A stretch of 64,000 bases of DNA from CAVQKZ01 sp963837325 (lineage in GTDB: Bacteria; Actinomycetota; Actinomycetes; Mycobacteriales; Jatrophihabitantaceae): assembly GCA_963837325.1 (NCBI GenBank), contig CAWIMV010000002.1:1335952-1399951 (forward strand), written 5' to 3'. Below are positions 9,090-18,232 of the stretch, piece by piece. Below the pieces are notes generated by a model that did no database searches, was not told the DNA's origin, and saw only the letters and a program-made list of their open reading frames with translations. The position numbers and the translations under genes were made by a program. Each line of letters begins with the position of its first letter. Position 1 is the first letter of the stretch.

Positions 9090-9568
9090 GCGCAACGGAT
9101 CGGCTGCGATCCGTTCGCGGCGACCGGAGCGGGGACGCCGGCAGCGCGATCATCGAGTTCGTCTTCGTCGCCGTGATCGTGATGGTGCCGCTGGTCTATC
9201 TGGTCGTCGCCGTTGCCGCGGTGCAGCGCAGCCAACTCGGCGTGGCGCAGGCGGCGCGAGAGGCCGGCCGAGCCTTCGCGACCAGCAGCGGACCGGCCGA
9301 GGCACAGGTGCGGGTTGCCGCAGCGGTCCGGCTGGCCCTGTCGGCCCAGGGGCTGCCCGACGACGCGGCCGTGCGGTACGTCGCCTACGGCTCGGACTGC
9401 TCAGCCGGCCCTATCACGCCCCGGGTGGCACCGGGCGCGCGGTTCACGGTGTGCGTCATCCGGCACAGCGCGCTGCCGGGCGTTCCCTCGGTGCTGGCCG
9501 GGCGCGGCGTCACGTCCATCGGCAAGTACTCGGTGCACATCGACGACTTCAGATCCGTGACGTCGTGA
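9086..9568 (+). CDS. Second TadE-like pseudopilin
   Basis: 160 aa, GTG start overlapping the previous stop. Seen: DAGSAIIEFVFVAVIVMVPL, the TadE-type membrane segment with the conserved Glu, then VQRSQLGVAQAAREAGRAFA and a short external domain with two Cys residues. Two TadE-like genes in a row are usual in actinobacterial Tad loci. The reading frame ends overlapping the next GTG start. Confidence 0.87.
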   Translation: MSATDRLRSVRGDRSGDAGSAIIEFVFVAVIVMVPLVYLVVAVAAVQRSQLGVAQAAREAGRAFATSSGPAEAQVRVAAAVRLALSAQGLPDDAAVRYVAYGSDCSAGPITPRVAPGARFTVCVIRHSALPGVPSVLAGRGVTSIGKYSVHIDDFRSVTS

Positions 9569-9999
9569 CAACGCCGCCGGACCCGTCCGATCGCGGGTCG
9601 ACGATCCCGCTCGTCCTCGGATTCTTCATCGTCGCGTTCATGATGGTGGCCGGCGCCGTCGCGGCGGGCGACGCGTTCGTGCAGCAACGTGGCCTGCAGG
9701 ACGTGTGCGACGGAGCCGCGGCCGCCGGGGCCGCGGCCGGCGCCGACCTGAACCGCGCTAGCGCGGTGGGCAGCGGTTCGGCGTTGCGCTTCGGCGACGT
9801 GCAACGGGTTGTCGACGAGTACCTGGCCCGTGATCCCGCTCGCGCGCACGTGCACATTCAGGCGTCGCTGTCGGCCGATGCCCGCACGTTGCGGTTGAGC
9901 TGCACCGAGACGACGCACATCGCGTTCGGCCCGATGTTCGGCAAGGCCGGCGGCGTGCGACACGTGGCCACGGCCGCCGCTCGCGCCCCGCTCAGCTGA
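9565..9999 (+). CDS. TadG-like secretion/pilus protein
   Basis: 144 aa, GTG start overlapping the preceding stop (GTGA). Seen: DRGSTIPLVLGFFIVAFMMV, the N-terminal membrane anchor of the short actinobacterial TadG/Rv3654c-type proteins, then QQRGLQDVCDGAAAAGAAA and a small external domain. Its role in the pilus is inferred from family and place; actinobacterial versions lack the large von Willebrand domain of classical TadG. Last gene of the Tad operon; a long hairpin follows 40 bp downstream. Confidence 0.8.
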   Translation: MTTPPDPSDRGSTIPLVLGFFIVAFMMVAGAVAAGDAFVQQRGLQDVCDGAAAAGAAAGADLNRASAVGSGSALRFGDVQRVVDEYLARDPARAHVHIQASLSADARTLRLSCTETTHIAFGPMFGKAGGVRHVATAAARAPLS

Positions 10000-10039
10000 C
10001 GCACCAGCCGTGACCTGCGCCGCGGCCTTGGGCCCCTTG

Positions 10040-10107
10040 CGTTGATCAACTCGCGTTGGCTGAGCGATTTCCGGCAAATCCGCTCAGCAAACGCGAGTTG
10101 ATCAACG
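10040..10107. terminator. Long hairpin between converging genes
   Basis: Two perfect 18-bp inverted arms (CGTTGATCAACTCGCGTT at 10040-10057 and its complement at 10090-10107), a two-base mismatch, a further 7-bp stem CTGAGCG/CGCTCAG and an ATTT/AAAT pairing near the loop. It lies between the end of the Tad operon and the converging GGDEF-EAL gene, whose stop codon (10102-10104) is inside the right arm. It probably acts as a bidirectional terminator; no T-run is present. Each arm contains the palindrome GTTGATCAAC, so it may also be a dispersed repeat or a binding site. Confidence 0.6.
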
Positions 10108-12576
10108 ACCGGCAGGCGATGGTGTCGCCTCCGCCGCCCCCAAGGCGTCCGCTGCCGCGGACGTGCTCGCCTGCGCCGGGACCGCACCGATGAGCTCTTC
10201 CAGGTCCTCGGGGGACAGCGCGCGCGCGAACAGGAAGCCCTGGCCCCGGTCGCACAGTTCGCGTTGCAGGGTCTGCAGCTGATCCGGTTCCTCGATGCCT
10301 TCGGCCAGCGTCTGGATGCCGAGTGACTTGCCGAGCTGCACGAGGGAATGGATCAGCGCATTGGATTCGGGGTTGGTGGCGATGCCGGTGATGAAGGAGC
10401 GGTCGATCTTCAGCGCGTCGACCGGGAACTGTTGCAGGTACCCGAACGAGGAGTAGCCGGTGCCGAAGTCGTCGATGGCGATCCGCACGCCCAACGCCTT
10501 GAGCGCACGCAGCCGACGCGCGCTCGCCTCAGCATCACGCATCAGCATCGTCTCGGTGATCTCGAGCGTGAGCGAACCAGCGTCGAGGCCACTGACGGCG
10601 AGGGCGGTTCGTACATCGGAGAGCAGGTCGACGTCGCTGTCGAGCTGGCGACCGCTGACGTTGACCGCGACCGGCAGCGGGTGGCCGCGCCGTGCCCAGT
10701 CGGCCGCCTGTCGGCAGGCTTCGGTCAGCACCGACCGGCCGATCGGCACGATCAGGCTGGTCTCCTCGGCGAGCGGCACGAAATCGTCGGGCATGATCAG
10801 GCCCCGGGTCGGATGCTGCCAGCGCAGCAGCGCCTCGACGCCAGTGACGACGTGGCTCTGCAGGTCGAAGATGGGCTGGTAGGCGAGGAAGAGCTGATCG
10901 GTTCCAATGGCGTCGCGCAGGTCCATCTCGAGTTCGAGCCGATCCGAGACGGCCGTCTGCATCTCGGGCGCGAAGACGACGTAGCGGTCCTTGCCCGCGT
11001 CCTTCGCCGCATACAGGGCGACGTCGGCATCGCGCAGCAGTTCGTCGGCCCCGGCTCGCAGCCCGACCGCGATGCCGATGCTGGCCTGGGCGTGCACGGT
11101 GATCCGCATGGGGCCGGCGAGATGGAACGGCTCGGCGAGCACGTCGCGCAGCCGCTCGGCAATCATCTCCGGTCCCGCGTCGAGCGAAGAGTCTTCGGCC
11201 AGGACCACGAACTCGTCGCCGCCGAGCCGGCCGACGGTGTCCGCGTCGCGCACAGCTGCAGAGAGCCGGGCGCCGACCGCTTGCAGCAACGCGTCGCCAG
11301 CGGCGTGGCCGTACGTGTCGTTGACCGCCTTGAAGCCGTCGAGGTCGAGGAACAGGACGGCGATCGGGGTGTGGTGGCGCCGAGCGCGGACCAGGGCCCG
11401 CTCGACCCGGTCGAGGATCAAGGCCCGATTGGGCAGGTCGGTGAGCGGGTCATGCAGAGCCAGGTGATGCAGCTGCTCGGCCAGCGCCCGTTGTTCGGTG
11501 ATGTCGCGATAGTTCATGACGACGCCACCCACGGCCGGCTCGTCGATCAGGTTGTGCATGATCAACTGGATCCACCGTTCGCCGCCATCGGCGTGGAGCA
11601 AGCGCAGCTGCATCTCATGGTCGCTGCCCGAGGTGGCCAGGACGTCGGTGTACGCGGCCTCGAGGGCCTCGCGATCGTCCAGATGGACCAGCTCGATGGT
11701 GTCCATCGCCAGGATGGCGCTCGCCGGGTAACCGGTCACTTGCTTGGCCGCCGGGCTGACGTAATTCGGCACGCCCTCGGCGTTGGTCACGACGATCACT
11801 TCGGCGGACTTCTCCACCATCGCGCGGAAGCGCCATTCGCTCGTGAGGAGCATCTTGGCTTCCGTCTGGTGGCGATCGCGTCGGCGCAGTGCCCGTGTCA
11901 GTCCGATCATGATGAGAGCGATGATCAGTCCGGCCCCGCCTACCAACGCGAGCACACCGGTGCGCAGGTTGCGGTCGGCGCTGGCCACGTCGTGTTTCAG
12001 GCCGGCCGATGCAGAGGCGAGGATGGCGTCGAACCGGTTCTGGGCTGGTTGCAGTGTCGTGCTGTCGAACGCACGCGACTGGGCGAACCGCCCGTGGCCG
12101 ATCAGGTCCATCAGTTCGACGGCGAGCGCGTCGAACGCCACCGTTTGCCGACTGATGGTCTTGGAGGTCTCGTTCGGCCAGGCCTTGGCCAGTGCCGACG
12201 CCTGCCGGCTCAACTCCGTCCGAAGCTGGGCATTCAACGTGAATTCGTCGGCCGGCACGGGTCCACCGTTCTCGCTGGCCAGTGGCGAGGTGCGCACGCC
12301 CGGAACAGCGTCGGTCACGCGCAGCAGCGCCAGCTGAGCTCGCTGCAGCGCCACCTCGCGGTGCGCGATGAGCAGCACGCCGCGCGCGGACGCCAGCAAG
12401 ACACCCAGCACGGTCACGCTCACCAGCAATGTTGCGCCGTGGCGGCGCAGCAACCGGCCAATTCGCCGGAACCGGCGCAATCGGAGCCCCGCGGCCGCCG
12501 ACGGGCTGTCGCGCCAAAGCCGGCCGTCGTAGCCGGTTGACCCCGATTCGGGCGTACCGGCCTGCGGTGCAGTCAT
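10102..12576 (-). CDS. Membrane PAS-GGDEF-EAL c-di-GMP enzyme
   Basis: 824 aa from the ATG at 12576, which has GTGAGGA upstream; an in-frame ATG at 12651 would add 25 residues. Seen in order: membrane helix near residues 45-70, an external helical domain of about 130 residues, a second helix (VLALVGGAGLIIALIMIGL), a PAS domain from about 250 (FRAMVEKSAEVIVVTNAEGV) ending in VVMNYRDITEQ, a GGDEF domain with intact RLGGDEFVV near 454, and an EAL domain with GVEALLRW near 581 and complete catalytic motifs (LEITETML, IDDFGTGYSS, ALKIDRSFI, AEGIEE). Both cyclase and phosphodiesterase activities are possible. It flanks the Tad operon on the right as another GGDEF-EAL gene does on the left. Confidence 0.94.
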   Translation of the reverse strand: MTAPQAGTPESGSTGYDGRLWRDSPSAAAGLRLRRFRRIGRLLRRHGATLLVSVTVLGVLLASARGVLLIAHREVALQRAQLALLRVTDAVPGVRTSPLASENGGPVPADEFTLNAQLRTELSRQASALAKAWPNETSKTISRQTVAFDALAVELMDLIGHGRFAQSRAFDSTTLQPAQNRFDAILASASAGLKHDVASADRNLRTGVLALVGGAGLIIALIMIGLTRALRRRDRHQTEAKMLLTSEWRFRAMVEKSAEVIVVTNAEGVPNYVSPAAKQVTGYPASAILAMDTIELVHLDDREALEAAYTDVLATSGSDHEMQLRLLHADGGERWIQLIMHNLIDEPAVGGVVMNYRDITEQRALAEQLHHLALHDPLTDLPNRALILDRVERALVRARRHHTPIAVLFLDLDGFKAVNDTYGHAAGDALLQAVGARLSAAVRDADTVGRLGGDEFVVLAEDSSLDAGPEMIAERLRDVLAEPFHLAGPMRITVHAQASIGIAVGLRAGADELLRDADVALYAAKDAGKDRYVVFAPEMQTAVSDRLELEMDLRDAIGTDQLFLAYQPIFDLQSHVVTGVEALLRWQHPTRGLIMPDDFVPLAEETSLIVPIGRSVLTEACRQAADWARRGHPLPVAVNVSGRQLDSDVDLLSDVRTALAVSGLDAGSLTLEITETMLMRDAEASARRLRALKALGVRIAIDDFGTGYSSFGYLQQFPVDALKIDRSFITGIATNPESNALIHSLVQLGKSLGIQTLAEGIEEPDQLQTLQRELCDRGQGFLFARALSPEDLEELIGAVPAQASTSAAADALGAAEATPSPAGR

Positions 12577-12686
12577 TGGCGTCCTCACCACGGTCGGGCC
12601 CCAAGACGCCAGTCGCGTCCTAGCCGACGTATCGGCCGGTGCGCACGACACTGAAGGACTTCCGGGCTGGGCCGTGTGGCGCCGCC

Positions 12687-13688
12687 TCAGCCTTCCCCGC
12701 TGCGGTCACCCTCGGCCGCGGTGTGGTCCGGCTGGTCGAAACTCACGTCGACGTCTTCGAAGCCCTTGCTGCGCTGGGCAGTGGCCTGGCTGGTGTAGGC
12801 GTCCCGGTCGCCTCTGGTGAGGGTGACGTCGTCGGTGAACGGGGTCATCAGCGAGCGGGGATGCAGCCGTTCGACCCGTACGACGTTGATCTCCACGCTG
12901 ATCACCACGACGACCGCCGTCACGTACAGGAACGCGATGAGGCCGAGCACGAGCGCGAACACCCCGTTGGTGGCGCTCGCGTTCTTGACGACATGGCCGA
13001 CGTAGACGATGCCGAACGACTGCAGCAGCTGCCAGCCGAGCGCGGCCCCGATCGCACCGGGGGCCACGTCGCGCACCGACAGGTCGCGCGCGGTCGCGAT
13101 CCGGAAGGCCAACACGAATATCCCCGCGTTGACGAGGACCGAGCCGATCAGGGCCACGACACGCAGCGCCGGCCCGAGCGATCCCGCGCCGCTGCCGCCG
13201 AGTGTCGACAGCACGGTCGTCCCGATGACGCCGAGCCCAGCCGTGAGCAGCAGGAGCAGGCTGCGAGCGCGGGCTTTGAACGGGTTGGGACGTTCGTTGC
13301 GCGGCACCCGCCAGGCGGTGTTCATTGCGAACTGCACCGCCTGGGCCACACCCAGTCCGCCGTACAGCGATCCGACGATGCCGACGACGAGCCCGAACGC
13401 GCCCCCGCCGAGCCGCTGGGGGTCGCCGAGTTGCTCGCCCACGACCGGGAACTGGGCCAACGCGGAGTTGAGCACGCGCTCCTGCAGGTGGGGATCGCCG
13501 GCCAGCACGAAGCTCAGCACGGTCGACAAGAGCAACAGCAGGGGAAATAGGGAGAGGAAGCCGTAGTAGGCGATCAGCGCGGCGAGATAGCCGCCGGAGT
13601 CATCGACGTACTTGTACAGCACGCCGAGCGGGAATCCCGCGGCCGGATGCCGTTGCTGGAATCGATCCAGCCGCCCGGTCAACCCCAT
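12687..13688 (-). CDS. YihY/BrkB-family inner-membrane protein
   Basis: 333 aa polytopic protein of the YihY/UPF0761 family, function not established. Seen: YLAALIAYYGFLSLFPLLLL, the family signature in the first membrane helix, then about five more helices and a polar C-terminal tail of about 60 residues. Once called ribonuclease BN in databases, a naming mistake. Transcribed toward the GGDEF-EAL gene with a 110-bp gap and away from the amidotransferase operon. Start ATG at 13688. Confidence 0.9.
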   Translation of the reverse strand: MGLTGRLDRFQQRHPAAGFPLGVLYKYVDDSGGYLAALIAYYGFLSLFPLLLLLSTVLSFVLAGDPHLQERVLNSALAQFPVVGEQLGDPQRLGGGAFGLVVGIVGSLYGGLGVAQAVQFAMNTAWRVPRNERPNPFKARARSLLLLLTAGLGVIGTTVLSTLGGSGAGSLGPALRVVALIGSVLVNAGIFVLAFRIATARDLSVRDVAPGAIGAALGWQLLQSFGIVYVGHVVKNASATNGVFALVLGLIAFLYVTAVVVVISVEINVVRVERLHPRSLMTPFTDDVTLTRGDRDAYTSQATAQRSKGFEDVDVSFDQPDHTAAEGDRSGEG

Positions 13689-13763
13689 GGGCCCACCTCA
13701 CCACATGGTCAGAATCACCGTCGTCACCAACCGGAGCATTCGGCGGGACCCGACCCTGGCGGC

Positions 13764-13792
13764 TTGCCGCCCACCGGCACGGCCCATAAGAT
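13764..13792 (+). promoter_or_regulatory. Sigma70-type promoter of the amidotransferase operon
   Basis: TTGCCG at 13764-13769 and TAAGAT at 13787-13792 are separated by exactly 17 bp. This predicts a start near 13799 and a leader of about 110 nt before the GTG at 13911. No attenuator or riboswitch fold was recognised in the leader. Confidence 0.55.
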
Positions 13793-13910
13793 ACGGTGGC
13801 TGACCAAGCGCCAAATGTACGGTCGACTGCGCTTCTACGTGTCGATTGAACCCGCTGAGGCCGCGCTTACCTCACAAGCGCACCTGAACGAACACAGAGA
13901 GGCGAGCGGC

Positions 13911-14600
13911 GTGTGCGAAATGCTGGCCGTCGCGTGCGACAGCCCGGAGCCGTACGCGACCCTGCACGATTGGGTCCTGGATCTCGAGGCCTACGGGTTG
14001 GGCAGCTTCGGCTGGGGCGTCGCCTGGCTCGGTGACGACGACCAGGTCCACGTCGAGCGGGGGCTGGGTCGCTACGTCAACGAGGTCGGCGACCACGGGC
14101 TGATGGGCACGAAGTCGCGCCGGTTCCTCGTGCACCTGCGCCGCCCGAACAAGCTGTCCACCGTCGACCTCGCCGACACCCAGCCGTTCACCCGCGGTGG
14201 CGAGTTCGCCTTCTGCCACAACGGCTTCTTCGACCGGGCGGAGGTGCTGCGCCCGTCGTACGCCGACCGTCTGGCCGGCGGGGCGGACAGCGAGGTGGGC
14301 TGGTGCTTCGCCCAGGATCGCCTCGACGAGGGCACCAACCCCGTGGACGTATTGCGCGAGGTCGACGAGACCTTCCAGGGCAAGGTCAACCTCGGCTACC
14401 TCGACCGCGCCGGCACCCTCGCCGTCTACGGGCACAATCCCAGCAACGCGATGTGGCGCTTCACGGCCGAGGGTGCCGACGTCGTCTCGACCGCGCTGCA
14501 TTCCGACGACGACTCGGTCTTCAACCTCATCTACCCGATGAGCACCGACCGTCGGCTTGTTCCGGCCGGGACCGCCGTGGTCCTCGGCGAGACCGGATGA
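13911..14600 (+). CDS. Class II glutamine amidotransferase-family protein
   Basis: 229 aa, an Ntn-hydrolase that uses Cys2 as nucleophile after Met removal. Seen: GTG start giving Met-Cys-Glu-Met, so the catalytic Cys is in place; LVHLRRPNKLST (Arg region), NTQPF-like DTQPF, and FAFCHNGFFD (the HNG motif that binds the gamma-glutamyl group). GAGAGGCGAG precedes the start. No synthase domain is attached. Relatives include YafJ-type proteins and EgtC, which removes a gamma-glutamyl group during ergothioneine synthesis. The next gene is a glutamine synthetase-like ligase, so a gamma-glutamyl hydrolase or ammonia-supplying role is likely (inference). Confidence 0.85.
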   Translation: MCEMLAVACDSPEPYATLHDWVLDLEAYGLGSFGWGVAWLGDDDQVHVERGLGRYVNEVGDHGLMGTKSRRFLVHLRRPNKLSTVDLADTQPFTRGGEFAFCHNGFFDRAEVLRPSYADRLAGGADSEVGWCFAQDRLDEGTNPVDVLREVDETFQGKVNLGYLDRAGTLAVYGHNPSNAMWRFTAEGADVVSTALHSDDDSVFNLIYPMSTDRRLVPAGTAVVLGETG

Positions 14601-14655
14601 CCGTCACGCCGACGCGAGTTCGGAGCGCTCCGGCGCCCAACCCAGTGGAGAGCTC

Positions 14656-16110
14656 ATGAGCGTCGGTCAGGACGGATTCGTCGACAAGCATGACCTGCTC
14701 ACGGCGGCCCAGCAGGAGGCCGGCGAGCGCAGCGCCGAACAGATCGAGGCCAACGACCTGCGCACCGTCCGCATCATCTGGGTCGACCAGCACGGCGCCC
14801 CGCGGTGCAAGTTCCTCTCCAGCGCGAACTACCTCAGCGCGCTGAAGAACGGCGTGGACTTCTCGGCCGCGCTGCTCAGCATGGACAGCGCCAACAACGT
14901 GTTCACGCCGCTGTTCGTCGAAGGCGGCGGCTTCGACATCGCCGAACTCACCGGTTTCCCCGACATGGTGCTCGTCCCGGACCCGACCACGTTCCGAGTA
15001 CTGCCCTGGGCCGACCGCACCGGCTGGGTCATCTGCGACGCCTACTTCTCCAACGGCAAGCCGGTGCCGCTCGACGGCCGGCGGCTGCTGCGCCAGCAGG
15101 TCGACGCCGCGACCGAGCTCGGCTACGAGTACATCTCCGGGCTGGAGGTGGAGTTCTACGTCGTCCGCCGCGACAGCGACCGCATCGAACTCGCGGACGC
15201 GGGCTGGCCCCCGCCGCCGCCGAAGGTCAGCGTCCTCGAGCACGGCTACCAGTACCTGTCCGAGACCCGGCTGGCCGGCATCAACCACGTGGTGGAGCGG
15301 CTGCGCGACGCCTACATCGACCTCGGACTGCCACTGCGCACCATCGAGGACGAGTGGGGCCCGGGCCAGCTCGAGGTCACGTTCGATCCGATGAGCGGTA
15401 TGGACTCCGCCGACGCCATGGTCTTGTTCCGCACGACGGCCAAGCAAGTGGCCGAGCAGATGGGCTGTCTTGCCTCGTTCATGGCTCGTCCGGGGCTGCC
15501 GCACTTCTTCTCCAGCGGGTGGCACCTGCACCAGTCGCTGCGTTCGCTCGAGACCGGCGAGAACGCGTTCACCAGCCAGAGCGCCGACCAGCCGCTGTCC
15601 GACGTCGGGCGCCAGTTCACCGCGGGCCTGCTCGAGCACGCGCTGCCGTCGATGGTCTTCTCGACGCCCACGATCAACGGTTACAAACGCTACAAGCCGT
15701 ACTCGTTCGCCCCCGACCGGGCGACGTGGGCGGTCGAGAACCGTGGTGCGTTCGTCCGCGTGCAGGGCGAACCGATGGAGAAGGGCGCGCACATCGAGAA
15801 CCGCGTCGGTGAGCCGGGCGCCAACCCCTACTTCTACGTCGCGGCCAACATCGCGGCCGGCCTCGACGGCATCCGGCGCGAGCTGACCCCGCCGCCGCTC
15901 GTCGACAGTGACCCGTACGCCACCGACGCCCCGATGCTGCCGGGCAGCCTGTGGGAAGCGGTCGAGCACCTGGAGAAGGACGAGTTCTTCAAGCAAGCTT
16001 TCGGGGCCGGCTTCGTCAAATTCGTGACCGCCATGAAGCGCAATGAGTGCAACCGCTTCCTGGGCGAGGTCACCGACTGGGAAATGCGGGAATACTTCGA
16101 GTTCTTCTGA
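14656..16110 (+). CDS. Glutamine synthetase-like gamma-glutamyl ligase
   Basis: 484 aa member of the GS catalytic fold. Seen: N-terminal beta-grasp part (VRIIWVDQHGAPRCKFLS), the metal-binding GLEVEFYVV, QLEVTFDP, the ATP/glutamate segment SGWHLHQSL, PTINGYKRYKPYSFAP and the ENR(V)G region (HIENRVGEPGANPYFYVAA). It differs from true GlnA: the usual MSGSGMH-type segment is SSGWHLHQ and an adenylylation loop is absent. Such proteins usually attach glutamate to an amine other than ammonia (PuuA, GmaS, FluG C-terminal half). Start ATG 14656 with GTGGAG upstream. It pairs with the neighbouring amidotransferase and, by converging transcription, with a FluG-type amidohydrolase. Confidence 0.88.
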   Translation: MSVGQDGFVDKHDLLTAAQQEAGERSAEQIEANDLRTVRIIWVDQHGAPRCKFLSSANYLSALKNGVDFSAALLSMDSANNVFTPLFVEGGGFDIAELTGFPDMVLVPDPTTFRVLPWADRTGWVICDAYFSNGKPVPLDGRRLLRQQVDAATELGYEYISGLEVEFYVVRRDSDRIELADAGWPPPPPKVSVLEHGYQYLSETRLAGINHVVERLRDAYIDLGLPLRTIEDEWGPGQLEVTFDPMSGMDSADAMVLFRTTAKQVAEQMGCLASFMARPGLPHFFSSGWHLHQSLRSLETGENAFTSQSADQPLSDVGRQFTAGLLEHALPSMVFSTPTINGYKRYKPYSFAPDRATWAVENRGAFVRVQGEPMEKGAHIENRVGEPGANPYFYVAANIAAGLDGIRRELTPPPLVDSDPYATDAPMLPGSLWEAVEHLEKDEFFKQAFGAGFVKFVTAMKRNECNRFLGEVTDWEMREYFEFF

Positions 16111-16120
16111 TGGGAGCGAC

Positions 16121-17047
16121 ATGACCGAGCAGCGCTTCGCATACTTCGGCGGCGACTTCGTTCCGCACGAGCAGGCCGTCCTGCCGATCTCGTCCCACGT
16201 GGTCAACTACGGCACGGGTTGCTTCGAAGGCATCCGGGCGTACTGGAACGAACACGACGAACAGCTCTATGTGACCCTGCTCGACGAGCACATCGACCGG
16301 CTCCTGCGGTCGGCCCGCATCCTCAAACTCGACTACGAGGGCAGCCGCGAGCAGCTGCGCGAGATGGTGCTGGAGCTGCTCCGGCGCAACCAGTTCCGCA
16401 CCGACGCCTACGTCCGCCCGCTGGTCTACAAGTCGACGGAGACGATCAAGGTCACGCTGACCGGACTGCGCACCGACGTCGCCGCGTACTGCCTGCCGAT
16501 GGGGGCCTACCTCGACATCGACCGCGGCCTGCGCTTGACGGTGTCGTCGTGGCAGCGCATCGACGACAACGCAATCCCGGCCCGGGCCAAGGTGATCGGC
16601 TCCTACGTCAACGCGGCGCTGGCCTCCGACGATGCCCGGGAGAAGGGCTTCGACGAGGCCTTGATGCTCACCGGCGACGGGCACCTGGCCGAGGCGTCGT
16701 CGTCGAACGTTTTCCTCGTCGCGGGCGACACGCTGTTCACCCCGTCGGCCAGTGACGACATCCTCGTCGGCATCACCCGGGCCGCCGTCCTGGAACTCGC
16801 CGTCGAACTCGGACTTTCCGTGCGCGAGGCCAACATCGACCGCAGCCAGATCCTGGCGGCCGACGAGGTGTTCCTCTGCGGCACCGGCGTACAGGTGGCA
16901 CCGGTCACCGAGATCGACGGTCGGATCATCGGCACCGGAAAGCCCGGACCGGTCACGATGATGCTGCAACACCGCTACCTCGAGGTGATGCGGGGCGAGG
17001 TCCCCGACCACGCCGAGTGGCGCACCACCGTGTACGACCGCAGCTGA
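16121..17047 (+). CDS. Class IV (branched-chain type) aminotransferase
   Basis: 308 aa PLP enzyme of the IlvE/D-amino-acid aminotransferase/lyase fold. Seen: YGTGCFEGIRAY, RLLRSARIL, the PLP lysine in IPARAKVIGSYVNAALA, EASSSNVFLV, and GTGVQVAPVTEIDGR. The length and the EGIR motif match branched-chain aminotransferases that form or use glutamate. A housekeeping ilvE role is possible, but the position 10 bp after the ligase gene, with TGGGAG as Shine-Dalgarno, ties it to this operon. Substrate unknown. Confidence 0.88.
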   Translation: MTEQRFAYFGGDFVPHEQAVLPISSHVVNYGTGCFEGIRAYWNEHDEQLYVTLLDEHIDRLLRSARILKLDYEGSREQLREMVLELLRRNQFRTDAYVRPLVYKSTETIKVTLTGLRTDVAAYCLPMGAYLDIDRGLRLTVSSWQRIDDNAIPARAKVIGSYVNAALASDDAREKGFDEALMLTGDGHLAEASSSNVFLVAGDTLFTPSASDDILVGITRAAVLELAVELGLSVREANIDRSQILAADEVFLCGTGVQVAPVTEIDGRIIGTGKPGPVTMMLQHRYLEVMRGEVPDHAEWRTTVYDRS

Positions 17048-17056
17048 GCGTCGGAC

Positions 17057-18232
17057 GTGGCGCCAGACGGCGGCCCGGCCGAATCGAACGCCGACCGGGC
17101 GCCGATCCGCACGGCCGAATTGTTCGAGGTCACCCTGCCGCTGCTGCGGCCGTTCGTCACCGGATTCGGCGTCACCGCGTCGCGGCGCACCGTCCTCGTG
17201 CATCTCGTCGACGAGAACGGCGTCGAGGGGTGGGGCGAGGGCCCGGCCCTCGATCATCCGTACTACCTGCCCGACACGACGAGCACCACGTTCGCGGTTG
17301 CGCAGGAGTACGCGCTGCCGCTGGCCTTGGCGGCCCGCAGCGTCGCGCCCGCTGACACCGTCGGCGCGATGCAGGCCATCCGGGGCAACACGTTCGCCCG
17401 CGCCGGCGTGGAGCAGGCGTTCTGGTCGCTTGCGGCGGCAGTGGAAGGCGTACCGCTGAGGGATCTGGTGGGCGGCTCGCGCACCGCTGTGCCGGTCGGC
17501 GAGAGCCTCAGCATCACCGAGACGATCGACGAGACGTTGGAGGAAGTAGCCCTGCGGCTGGGCGAGGGCTACCAGCGCATCAAGCTCAAGATCGCACCGG
17601 GATGGGACGTGGACGTGGTCGCAGCGGTGCGTGCACTCGTGGGTGCCGACGTGATGCTGCAGGTCGACGCCAACGCCGCGTACTCGCTGGCCGACGCCGA
17701 CCAGCTCGCGAAGCTCGACAAGTACGACCTGGCCTGCATCGAACAGCCGCTCGGCTGGGACCAGTTCCTCGAACATGCCGAGCTGCAGCAGCGCATCGCC
17801 ACGCCCGTCTGCCTGGACGAGTCACTGCGCTCGGTCGACGACGTGCGCCGGGCGTTGGACATCGACGCCTGCCGCAACGTGAACCTCAAACCGGCGCGGG
17901 TCGGCGGGATCACGGCCTCGCGGCAGATCGCCGAGCTGTGTGCGGAACGCGGTGTGCCGCTGTGGTGCGGCGGGATGATGGAGTCGGGCATCGGCCGCGC
18001 CGGCAACCTCGCGCTGTGCTCGCTGCCGGCGTTCACCCAGCCGGCCGACATGTCCCCGGCGGAAGTGCTGTTCGAGTGGGACCTCGTCGATCCGACGTAC
18101 GAGGTGGCCTCAGACGGCACGATCGCGGTGCCGAGCCAGCCCGGGCTGGGCTTCGACGTCCGCCGCGACCGGGTCGACGCGCAGACCGTGCGGCACGCCG
18201 TCGTACCGGTCCCGGTTCAGCCCAGGGCGTAG
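17057..18232 (+). CDS. MenC/N-acylamino-acid racemase-like enolase-superfamily enzyme
   Basis: 391 aa, GTG start. The capping domain (FVTGFGVTASRRTVLVHLVD) is followed by the barrel with the catalytic pair RIKLKIAPGWD, metal ligands in VDANAAYS, EQPLGWD and CLDESL, and the opposing lysine in NLKPARVGGI. GGMMESGIGRAGNLAL is typical of the o-succinylbenzoate synthase/N-succinylamino-acid racemase group. No menaquinone genes are near, so racemisation or syn-elimination on an acylated amino acid fits the operon better than menC (inference). Its last 16 bases overlap the end of the converging amidohydrolase gene. Confidence 0.85.
   Translation: MAPDGGPAESNADRAPIRTAELFEVTLPLLRPFVTGFGVTASRRTVLVHLVDENGVEGWGEGPALDHPYYLPDTTSTTFAVAQEYALPLALAARSVAPADTVGAMQAIRGNTFARAGVEQAFWSLAAAVEGVPLRDLVGGSRTAVPVGESLSITETIDETLEEVALRLGEGYQRIKLKIAPGWDVDVVAAVRALVGADVMLQVDANAAYSLADADQLAKLDKYDLACIEQPLGWDQFLEHAELQQRIATPVCLDESLRSVDDVRRALDIDACRNVNLKPARVGGITASRQIAELCAERGVPLWCGGMMESGIGRAGNLALCSLPAFTQPADMSPAEVLFEWDLVDPTYEVASDGTIAVPSQPGLGFDVRRDRVDAQTVRHAVVPVPVQPRA

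Noticed and set aside
10348..12540. 730-codon plus-strand open frame
   Set aside because: Antisense to the PAS-GGDEF-EAL gene and without any recognisable motif.
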